NCBI GenBank assembly: GCA_003224635.1
Contig: QHZK01000118.1
Span: 1 to 9,921, forward strand
Length of the DNA: 9,921 bases
From: Acidobacteriota bacterium
GTDB lineage: Bacteria > Acidobacteriota > Terriglobia > UBA7540
Direction: 5' to 3'
A program made the position numbers and the translations under genes. Under the pieces are notes generated by a model. That model was not told the DNA's origin. It saw only the letters and a program-made list of their open reading frames with translations, and made no database searches. This document shows, one piece after another, positions 1 through 5,565 of this stretch (the stretch's first letter is position 1; each line of letters starts with the position of its first letter).

Positions 1-28
1 CGCTTCGCCTGCGGGTGGCAGGGAAGCG
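1..28 (-). terminator. Hairpin after the stop of the lysozyme-like gene, possible terminator
   Basis: CGCTTC (1-6) pairs with GAAGCG (23-28) and CCTGC (8-12) pairs with GCAGG (18-22). This leaves one bulged G at 7 and a 5-nt loop, so it is an 11-bp GC-rich stem. It begins 7 nt past the minus-strand stop codon at 36-38, where an intrinsic terminator would sit. The T-tract, if there is one, lies beyond the window edge, so termination is inferred. Confidence 0.45.
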
Positions 29-35
29 CTGCCTG

Positions 36-794
36 CTAACCGCCGTCCACGGGAGGGGATTCAGCCTGAGCGGCAACTTCGGCGTACAGGTCCATCCGGC
101 GCATTCCGTTCTCGACGTAGGCGGGATCGTAAGTCTTGCCGTGGGGCTGGCCGGTGTTCCAGCATCGAAACATGGGTTCGAACTCGCGGCCGAGATCGAG
201 TTGATAATCGTGGGCGAATTCCGCAAGCAGCTCGACCGCGAGGCTGTAGTGGCGGCCGGGGTCGAGCAGATCGCGCACCCTCGGGCGGCGCCCGAGGACG
301 TGGTATCCCATGATCTGGGTGAATCCCCAGGAGGTCGCGAGCTCGCGCAGGACCTCGTCACGCAAGGCGGCGATTGGTTCGCCCTGGCCGGCCGCGAAGG
401 CGCCCGTGAGATAGCGCGCGTGAAACTCCGGAGCCTTGGGGTGAAGCCTGTCCTCGATTTGGCGCTCGATTTCTGCGGTCTGGATGCCGGCGTAAGAGGG
501 GGCCTCGCCCGCAGCCACCGCCAGAAGGTGCCGGTAGACGGCCGGCTCGAAGCGGGCGGCGTCCGGCGCGCCGGCGGACTCGTTGGCGGTCAGCGCGCCC
601 AGGAATCGGGCCGGGACCGAGGAGGCGTTGGCGGCTTCGGCGATGTGGGTGTGGCAGCGATAAAAGACCCGTTCGAGCAGCTTGGCCTCCCCTTGGGCGC
701 GGGCCATCGGGGCGACGGCGGGGCGGGCCGGGTTTATCCGGTTCGGCTGGCCCGGCCGGTCCGGTTCTGGCGCGCGCGGTGAGTATCGCCTCAT
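36..794 (-). CDS. Lysozyme-fold (GH23/SLT-like) protein, putative lytic transglycosylase
   Basis: Predicted 252-residue protein that probably acts on peptidoglycan. Its motif order matches the SLT/GH23 lysozyme fold: a candidate catalytic Glu in ALTANESAG (E72), SWGFTQIMG at about 155-163 (equivalent to the family's Gly-Leu-Met-Gln block), then CWNTG at about 211-215 and YVENGMRRM at about 226-234. These parallel the family's YNxG and YVxxV elements. The start is uncertain. The frame stays open to a TTG at 878, but that extension is encoded by a 9-nt repeat and looks non-coding. ATG at 794 is the first ATG. ATG at 707 would remove a Pro/Arg-rich stretch and begin directly at the folded domain. 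None has a clear ribosome binding site. No signal peptide is visible, which is odd for a wall enzyme. It could instead be a muramidase-like domain of other use. It is divergent from dtd. Confidence 0.7.
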   Translation of the reverse strand: MRRYSPRAPEPDRPGQPNRINPARPAVAPMARAQGEAKLLERVFYRCHTHIAEAANASSVPARFLGALTANESAGAPDAARFEPAVYRHLLAVAAGEAPSYAGIQTAEIERQIEDRLHPKAPEFHARYLTGAFAAGQGEPIAALRDEVLRELATSWGFTQIMGYHVLGRRPRVRDLLDPGRHYSLAVELLAEFAHDYQLDLGREFEPMFRCWNTGQPHGKTYDPAYVENGMRRMDLYAEVAAQAESPPVDGG

Positions 795-828
795 GAGTAG
801 AATCGTAGCGCGTCCAAATGAGACAATG

Positions 829-855
829 GGGACGGGCGGGACGCTTGGGACAAAT
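829..855. repeat. Three 9-nt units beginning GGGAC
   Basis: GGGAC recurs at 829, 838 and 847, giving three tandem 9-nt units followed by a run of seven T. A related word in opposite orientation (ACATTTTGTCCC, 934-945) lies about 80 nt away in the same divergent gap. On the minus strand the array would encode a repetitive Val-Pro tract, which argues that the TTG-started N-terminal extension of the neighbouring gene is not real. Confidence 0.6.
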
Positions 856-979
856 TTTTTTGCGCTTTTCAGAATCAATCGGGTACGGGCGGGAAGGGGC
901 GCGATGGTCCTCCGGCGAGGCCGGTTGGTGCGACATTTTGTCCCGCCGCAGGCATGTCCTAAATGTTTAGGAGTTCACG

Positions 980-1477
980 ATGCGCGCGGTCGTCGAGCGA
1001 GTCAAGAGAGCGGAGGTTCGCGTGGAGGGACGGGTGGCGGGCCGCATTGACGAGGGGCTGCTCGTGCTGGTTGGTATCGCAACCGGCGATACCCGTGAGT
1101 GCGGGCAAGCCCTGGCGGAGAAGATCGTCAACCTGCGCCTCTTTGAAGGCGAGCAAGGCGCGGAGCCTATCGACCAGCCGGGCCCCCCGCGGGGAAGGAT
1201 GCAGCGCTCGCTGCTCGAGAAAGGCGGCAGCGTTCTCTGTGTGTCCCAGTTCACTCTTTACGGGGACTGCCGAAAAGGCCGGCGTCCGAGCTACGATCGC
1301 GCCGCGCCGCCCGAAGTCGCGCGGCCCTTCTACGAAGCTTTCGTGGAATCGCTACGCCAGCTTCTGGGACGAAGCGGCGCAAGGGTGGAAACAGGTCAAT
1401 TCCAGGCCATGATGGAAGTCGAGCTGGTCAACGACGGCCCGGTGACGCTGCTTCTGGACTCCGAGAAACTCTTTTGA
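980..1477 (+). CDS. dtd: D-aminoacyl-tRNA deacylase
   Basis: Cytoplasmic proofreading enzyme that hydrolyses D-aminoacyl-tRNAs (and Gly-tRNA(Ala) in this family), releasing free tRNA and recycling mischarged molecules. The 165-residue product begins MRAVVERVKRAEV, typical of the family. It carries the two hallmark motifs: SQFTLYGD (89-96) and the Gly-cisPro motif in NDGPVT (151-156). The family is usually about 145-150 residues. The excess here is mainly a Pro/Gly/Arg-rich insertion of about 12 residues around 62-73, before the segment leading into the SQFTL strand, plus a slightly long C-terminus. The ATG is supported by AGGAG at 969-973, six bases upstream. It is a single-gene unit, divergent from the lysozyme-like gene and convergent with the 530-residue gene, with a terminator hairpin right after it. 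Confidence 0.96.
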   Translation: MRAVVERVKRAEVRVEGRVAGRIDEGLLVLVGIATGDTRECGQALAEKIVNLRLFEGEQGAEPIDQPGPPRGRMQRSLLEKGGSVLCVSQFTLYGDCRKGRRPSYDRAAPPEVARPFYEAFVESLRQLLGRSGARVETGQFQAMMEVELVNDGPVTLLLDSEKLF

Positions 1478-1511
1478 AGTCACTGGGCAAGAGATCGCGC
1501 AGTCCCGCGCC

Positions 1512-1544
1512 AGCCGCTGCTCTTAAGCGGCTCGTTCTTTTCCC
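1512..1544 (+). terminator. Rho-independent terminator of dtd
   Basis: AGCCGCT (1512-1518) and AGCGGCT (1526-1532) form a perfect 7-bp GC-rich stem with a 7-nt loop. The T-rich stretch CGTTCTTTTCC follows at once on the plus strand. It lies 35 nt after the dtd stop, in the convergent gap before the minus-strand gene ending at 1545. On the minus strand no T-tract follows, so it should act mainly on dtd. Confidence 0.6.
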
Positions 1545-3137
1545 CTACGGCGGGCCGCCCCTGAGGGTGCGGCGAAACAGCACCTTGATTCCCTCCCGCC
1601 ACTGCTCGTTCAGCCCCACTTGGATGATTTCAATCGAGGGGGCGAAGTATCGAATCACGCGGCCCGTCGTCGAGTGGAATCGAAATGCCGGAGAGACCAA
1701 GTAGAGGAGGGGCGGCTCGCTCGCGACCTCGATCCCGGGGAAGTAACCGAACTGCGTGAACTGACGGCGCTGCCCGAGCCACTTGACCCGCAGCCAGTAA
1801 TCCAGTCCCTGGAGAGGCAGATTGATCTCTTCGTAGAGTTTCAGCTCGATCACGGCCAGGCGATTGCCCGTGCCCAGGCGGGCGCCGCGCGTCACGCCCA
1901 GGACGTCGATCACGCCGCGGTGCCTTTGGCAAGACGCCGGACCCGAGAACGCCGGCACCTGTGGATAGACGCAGTCCGGTGAAAGTGCGGGGTCGATCTT
2001 GCTGATGTCGCCGACGAGGAGGCTCTCGAGCCAGCGTTCGCCTTGCAGCCGGTAGAACTCGTGAGACGCGTCTCCGCCCGGCGCCCTCCTGAGCTTGAGA
2101 ACGCCTTCGATCAGAGCGCGGAACTCGGTCCGGTTCTCTGAATCAAGCTTCTGAGTATTTCCCTCAAGTCCAAAATAAACCCGCGGGTCGAGATCGCCCT
2201 CGACGCGCGCGATGGCGAGACCGCGCACTCGCAAAGAGAGGAACCTGCCCGACGGGTCCGGCACGAGATCCACGCGCCCAACAAGATCTCCCAGCAAGGC
2301 GCGCACGAACTCGCGGTGGCGCTCGGCGAGCGCCTGGCGGTCGAGGCGCGGCACGAGGCGAGTCTCGACGTTGCCGTAATCGCAAAGGTCGACTCGCTCG
2401 GGCGGTTGGGGGCCGGACGAGGAGTCTGACAGGTTCCATTCGAAAATTTCCATCTCCACGGCCTGCCGATCGAGGTGGGCGGCGCGGTGCGCGGTCACCT
2501 CCGCGGCTCCGCCGGGGAGAAACAGCTTCAGTCCGGGGACGCTGACGCCGTCCGGCCGGCTGCGCAGCCAATCGAGCCAGATGAGGCCGAAGACGAGGGC
2601 GGCGTCCGCCGCGGCGGGAGTTTCAGCTTCGCTCAGTCCGAGAAACGCCCAGGCCGTTCCGCCCCGGCGCGCCCATCCGCGCGTGTACCACGCTGAAAAG
2701 GAATGCTCGCGGTCGGAGCGGTTGCTGACCCGCTCCAGTCGCCATCCGGGGAACTCGCGTTCGAGCATGCGGAGGAATTCCCGCCGGAACCGGGCCCGGT
2801 CGAGCGGCGGCGCAACACTCTCTGTCCGCTCGGCAAAATCAAGCTCGCGAAACTCGAGCATGCTCGCCTCCGAAGCCGCCCGCTTTCGCGCCAAGACCCG
2901 AAGCAGGCCGCGCTTGCGGCTAGCCACATCTTCCACGCGCCGGACGATGGAGCGCGCCGGGCTCCAGGCTTCGAAGACCAACTTGCCGAATTCCACTGCG
3001 AGGCGCCATTGGGCCCTCGTCAGATCAAACAGCTCGACGCCGTCCTCCACGACGACCGGATGGTCGAGTTCCCGAATAAAGCCCTCGAGGCCTTCCTGAA
3101 GCTGGCGGAGGGAATCGAGGTCGCAAAGCGCGGGCAT
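1545..3137 (-). CDS. Uncharacterised protein with C-terminal PD-(D/E)XK nuclease-like domain
   Basis: A 530-residue soluble-looking protein whose overall family I cannot name. The C-terminal region (about 360-470) fits the PD-(D/E)XK restriction-endonuclease-like core. In order it has an acidic helix ERWLESLL (367-374), YPQVPAF (391-397), the Asp of GVIDVLG (D411), the Glu-x-Lys pair of VIELKL (E431, K433), and QGLDYW (443-448), where the fold often carries a helper Gln. This order of E, D, ExK and Q suggests an intact metal-binding site. The N-terminal 350 residues hold no motif I recognise. They include a Trp-rich segment with WYTRGWARRGGTAWAFLGL (150-168) and many Arg residues. No signal peptide or membrane segment is seen. 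The ATG at 3137 is forced, because an in-frame TAG lies seven codons upstream. The nearest GGAG is somewhat far, about 12 nt. Nuclease activity is inferred; the fold also occurs in non-catalytic proteins. Confidence 0.75.
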   Translation of the reverse strand: MPALCDLDSLRQLQEGLEGFIRELDHPVVVEDGVELFDLTRAQWRLAVEFGKLVFEAWSPARSIVRRVEDVASRKRGLLRVLARKRAASEASMLEFRELDFAERTESVAPPLDRARFRREFLRMLEREFPGWRLERVSNRSDREHSFSAWYTRGWARRGGTAWAFLGLSEAETPAAADAALVFGLIWLDWLRSRPDGVSVPGLKLFLPGGAAEVTAHRAAHLDRQAVEMEIFEWNLSDSSSGPQPPERVDLCDYGNVETRLVPRLDRQALAERHREFVRALLGDLVGRVDLVPDPSGRFLSLRVRGLAIARVEGDLDPRVYFGLEGNTQKLDSENRTEFRALIEGVLKLRRAPGGDASHEFYRLQGERWLESLLVGDISKIDPALSPDCVYPQVPAFSGPASCQRHRGVIDVLGVTRGARLGTGNRLAVIELKLYEEINLPLQGLDYWLRVKWLGQRRQFTQFGYFPGIEVASEPPLLYLVSPAFRFHSTTGRVIRYFAPSIEIIQVGLNEQWREGIKVLFRRTLRGGPP

Positions 3138-3350
3138 AGCGTTCGAGCTCCATTCGAGCTACCTGCGTGCGCGTGCCCCCAGACCGCCCGTGAGGCGCTC
3201 GAGGAATATATCGGCTGCTGCCCGCGCGACGTGACTCGCAAAAACGTCGCCCCTCGCCAGCGCTGCTGGATTAATGATTAATATTGTGGCGCACTGAGGG
3301 CCGGCCTGGGTCGTGATCGAAAGGCACTCAGCAGCGGTTCCCCTCTGAGC
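3138..3350. other. Divergent gap with an AT-rich island
   Basis: Non-coding gap between the PD-(D/E)XK-like gene (minus) and the HicA-like gene (plus). A short AT-rich island with the palindromic word ATTAATGATTAAT (3270-3282) stands out in GC-rich surroundings. A small CCAGC/GCTGG inverted repeat (3257-3269) adjoins it. This is a plausible promoter or operator area for one or both neighbours, but I see no convincing -35/-10 pair. No HicB-like reading frame was found in it. Confidence 0.3.
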
Positions 3351-3382
3351 ATGCCGCGAGAACGCCTATCCAGTGGGGAGTC

Positions 3383-3580
3383 TTGGAGAAAGTGTTCCTC
3401 GGTGCCGGTTTTGACTTCGCCCGGCAGGAAGGAAGCCACCGATCTTACCGCAAAGAGGGGATCCTCCGTCCCGTTGTTGTTCCCTACAACCAGGTTCTTG
3501 TTTCGATCACCAGAAAAAACCTCAAGACGGAGGAAATTTCCCGAGACGATTACTTTCGTCTGTTGGAGAAGGCGCGATAA
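3383..3580 (+). CDS. hicA: Orphan HicA-family toxin-like protein, N-terminus probably disrupted
   Basis: A 65-residue reading frame from a TTG resembles the HicA mRNA-interferase family, a double-stranded-RNA-binding-like fold. It has GAGFDFARQEGSHRSY with the key His in GSHR (H19), the strand RPVVVPYN (29-36), and a C-terminal block KNLKTEEISRDDYFRLL matching the HicA-like subfamily. The TTG start cuts the first helix short. The same frame stays open upstream to 3317 and encodes RTPIQWGVLEKVF, which would complete that helix, yet contains no ATG or GTG. An ATG at 3351 is out of phase by one base. Adding one base near 3360 would join it and give a 76-residue protein of normal size. So this is a frameshifted gene, a sequencing error, or a true TTG start (GGGGAG lies only 3 nt ahead). 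No HicB antitoxin is adjacent. It converges on the CRTAC1 gene. Confidence 0.65.
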   Translation: MEKVFLGAGFDFARQEGSHRSYRKEGILRPVVVPYNQVLVSITRKNLKTEEISRDDYFRLLEKAR

Positions 3581-3608
3581 AGAGATTTGAAGACGTAACA
3601 ACCCACTC

Positions 3609-5384
3609 CTACTTGGCTGCGATCCTCGGGAAGCTGCGAGGCACAATCCCCGCACCCTCTTTCACCGTGAGAATGTGGTTGACAGGGACGTTCGAGAGCT
3701 TGTCCACGGTCCCGCTCGGCCACGTGATATCGAGCGACTCGATAGCCTTGCGCTGCCCCAGTCCAAAGTGGATGCGCGGATCGCTCGCCGACATGTAGCC
3801 CGTGCCTCCCTCCGCCTGCTTCACCTGAGTAAACCCCTCGGAGACGAGCTTGAGGGTCGCGCCGATGCCGTCGCGGTTGGACTTGTTCCCGACCAGGAAC
3901 ACCTCAAGCCAGTGATTGGCGTTCGCGCCGTCGTTGCGCAGGAGCTCGGGGTAACCGCCGCGCACGTTGATCGCTAGGTCGAGGTCGCCGTCGTTGTCAA
4001 AGTCAGCGACCGCGAGGCCCCGTCCCGCCACCGGCTTCATGAAGTCGGGGCCCAGTTGCTCGGAGACTTTCTCGAACTTACCTTTCCCCAGGTTGCGGAA
4101 CATCAGCTTGGGTTCGGGATACTGCACCTCGGTGTGGTAAAGGTTGATGTTGTCGAGCATGGCGCCGTTCACCTGGCAGATGTCCGTCCAGCCGTCGTTG
4201 TCGTAATCCAGGAACTTCATGGTCACGCCGCTCAGGAAAATCGCCTTGTTGCCGATGCCCGAGGCGTAGGTGGCGTCGTCAAAGGTCTCGTCGTGGTTGT
4301 TGTGATAGAGGCGGTTGAGCTCGAAATCGAGATGGGTCACGTAGATGTCCAGCCAGCCGTCGCCGTCCACGTCGGCGGCGTCGATGCCCATGCCGGCCTC
4401 GTACTTGCCGTCCTCGCTGGCCGCAATCCCGGAGCTGAACGAGACGTCGCGGAACGTCCCGTCGTGGTTATTGAGAAACAGAAAATTGGGCCAAGTGTCG
4501 TTGGCGATGATGACGTCCGGCCAGCCGTCGTTGTTGACGTCGGCCAGCACCACGCCCATGCCTTTGGCTTCGGGCTTGCCCACGCCCGACCTTTCACTGA
4601 CGTCGGTGAACGTGCCGTCGTGGTTGTTGTGGTAAAGCTTGATCCTCTGCCCCTTGTAGTTGTCCGGATGGCAATAAGCGCGATACCCGGGCCGGTGCTC
4701 GCCGCACCAGATGTTGTTCTTGGGCGACCAGTCGATGTAGTTCGCAACCACGAGGTCGAGATACCCGTCCTTGTCGTAGTCGAACCATCCCGCGCTCGTC
4801 GCCCACCCGCCCTGGTCGGCCACTCCGGCCTTCTCGGTCGCGTCCGTAAACGTTCCGTTGCCGTTGTTGTGATAGAGAATGGCGCGCCCGTAGCCGGTCA
4901 CGTAGAGGTCGGCGAAGCCATCGTTGTCGAAATCGCCCACCGCCACCCCCTGCCCGTAGAGTCCTGCAGCGCCCGCGCCGGCCTTCTCGGTGACGTCGGT
5001 AAAGGTCCCGTCGCCGTTGTTGTGGTAGAGCGCGGAGCGCAAAGGTTGCGGAGGCTTGTAGATGTCGGTCGAGGCCGACTGCACCAGGTAGAGGTCCATC
5101 AGTCCGTCCTGGTCGTAGTCTACCCAGCCGAGGCCCGTGCCCATGGTCTCGAGGTAATACTTCTGGTCGGTCGAGGTCGCGTCCTGCTTGAAGTTGATTC
5201 CCGCCGCTCGGGCAATGTCTGTGAAGCGCACGGGTGCAGAGATCGGCGGAGCTGGCGCGGACCTCAGGGATCGAGCCGGCGCACGTTCAAGGGCGATCGA
5301 GATGCCGCCAACCGCGAACGCCGTGATCACAAGCGCGGGCGCGACTCTCGGAGCCGGAGTAATCCGCCCAGATCTGCTCCTCAA
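3609..5384 (-). CDS. CRTAC1-family exported protein with FG-GAP/VCBS repeats and ASPIC/UnbV domain
   Basis: A 591-residue exported beta-propeller-type protein. A basic start (MRSRSGR) and a hydrophobic stretch at about 12-32 form a signal peptide or anchor. Seven calcium-binding loops of the FG-GAP/VCBS type follow: DYDQDG (89), DFDNDG (151), DYDKDG (202), DVNNDG (282), DVDGDG (338), DYDNDG (393) and DFDNDG (461). They alternate with YHNNxDGTFTDV blade motifs (120, 171, 251, 304, 360). The Cys pair C227/C238 lies in the extra loop WCGEHRPGYRAYCHP. Residues about 503-576 form the ASPIC/UnbV domain, with RDGIGATLKL, GTGYMSASDPRIHFGLG and ITWPSGTVD. Such proteins are abundant in Acidobacteriota and Planctomycetes; their role is poorly defined (surface binding or adhesion). 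The TTG start is well supported by AGGAGG at 5393-5398, 8 nt upstream, and by a promoter. The last codons run close to the convergent HicA-like gene. Confidence 0.93.
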   Translation of the reverse strand: MRSRSGRITPAPRVAPALVITAFAVGGISIALERAPARSLRSAPAPPISAPVRFTDIARAAGINFKQDATSTDQKYYLETMGTGLGWVDYDQDGLMDLYLVQSASTDIYKPPQPLRSALYHNNGDGTFTDVTEKAGAGAAGLYGQGVAVGDFDNDGFADLYVTGYGRAILYHNNGNGTFTDATEKAGVADQGGWATSAGWFDYDKDGYLDLVVANYIDWSPKNNIWCGEHRPGYRAYCHPDNYKGQRIKLYHNNHDGTFTDVSERSGVGKPEAKGMGVVLADVNNDGWPDVIIANDTWPNFLFLNNHDGTFRDVSFSSGIAASEDGKYEAGMGIDAADVDGDGWLDIYVTHLDFELNRLYHNNHDETFDDATYASGIGNKAIFLSGVTMKFLDYDNDGWTDICQVNGAMLDNINLYHTEVQYPEPKLMFRNLGKGKFEKVSEQLGPDFMKPVAGRGLAVADFDNDGDLDLAINVRGGYPELLRNDGANANHWLEVFLVGNKSNRDGIGATLKLVSEGFTQVKQAEGGTGYMSASDPRIHFGLGQRKAIESLDITWPSGTVDKLSNVPVNHILTVKEGAGIVPRSFPRIAAK

Positions 5385-5415
5385 CGAATCGCCCTCCTCA
5401 GCCGGCTGAACCTCT

Positions 5416-5445
5416 ACTATATCCCCGACTCGCCGGCCGCCTCAA
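5416..5445 (-). promoter_or_regulatory. Sigma-70-like promoter of the CRTAC1 gene
   Basis: Read on the minus strand, TTGAGG (5445-5440) is followed after 18 nt by TATAGT (5421-5416), matching the -35 and -10 consensus at 4/6 and 5/6 positions. Transcription would begin near 5409. That leaves a leader of about 24 nt carrying the AGGAGG ribosome binding site and the TTG start at 5384. The promoter suggests that the CRTAC1 gene is transcribed separately from the carbohydrate cluster upstream of it. Confidence 0.5.
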
Positions 5446-5463
5446 TCGCTGTGGGCGATTGGG
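5441..5463. promoter_or_regulatory. Inverted repeat overlapping the -35 box, operator candidate
   Basis: CAATCGC (5443-5449) and GCGATTG (5455-5461) are perfect inverted copies around a 5-nt centre. A G-T wobble and one more C-G pair extend them to 5441-5463. The left half overlaps the putative -35 element of the CRTAC1 promoter. A dimeric repressor or activator site is the simplest reading. A transcript hairpin after the ATPase gene is the alternative. Confidence 0.4.
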
Positions 5464-5483
5464 TACTGTCCTCATTTAAAGCA

Positions 5484-5520
5484 AGTGGTTAGTGGCCTTG
5501 GCTAGTGGCAAGTGGTTAGC
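5484..5520. repeat. Degenerate heptad array, core AGTGG
   Basis: AGTGG occurs at 5484, 5491, 5504 and 5511 with 7-nt spacing (one 13-nt step over a degenerate unit). AGCAGTT continues the register at 5518. The 11-mer CAAGTGGTTAG appears twice (5482-5492 and 5509-5519). It lies between the ATPase stop and the CRTAC1 promoter. Confidence 0.65.
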
Positions 5521-5565
5521 AGTTGCTCGTCACCGGCCATTCGCCGCTCGCCGCTTGTTTTGAAA

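Noticed and set aside
15..782. A 255-codon open frame on the plus strand at the window start
   Set aside because: It overlaps the lysozyme-like gene on the other strand and has a Gly/Arg/Val-rich translation without motifs. The minus-strand frame has coherent SLT-like motifs.
938..965. Possible promoter TTGTCC-N16-TAAATG ahead of dtd
   Set aside because: The -10 match is weak, and the implied start would fall on the ribosome binding site, leaving almost no leader.
3205..3210. TATATT on the minus strand as a -10 box for the 530-residue gene
   Set aside because: No acceptable -35 element lies 16-18 nt upstream, so the match alone is not enough.
2703..3281. A 192-codon plus-strand frame opposite the 5' end of the PD-(D/E)XK-like gene, examined as a possible HicB antitoxin before hicA
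   Set aside because: Its end (EALEEYIG and following) only superficially recalls HicB. The DLPGC and nucleic-acid-binding segments are absent, and most of it is antisense to the 530-residue gene.
3278..3655. A 125-codon minus-strand frame across the HicA-like gene
   Set aside because: It runs into the 3' end of the CRTAC1 gene and has no family signal. The plus-strand HicA-like motifs are the better explanation.
4056..5492. A 478-codon open frame on the plus strand opposite the CRTAC1 gene
   Set aside because: It is the antisense image of Asp/Asn/Gly-rich repeats, giving Val/Val-rich protein with no domain. The minus-strand product has a full family architecture, a promoter and a ribosome binding site.
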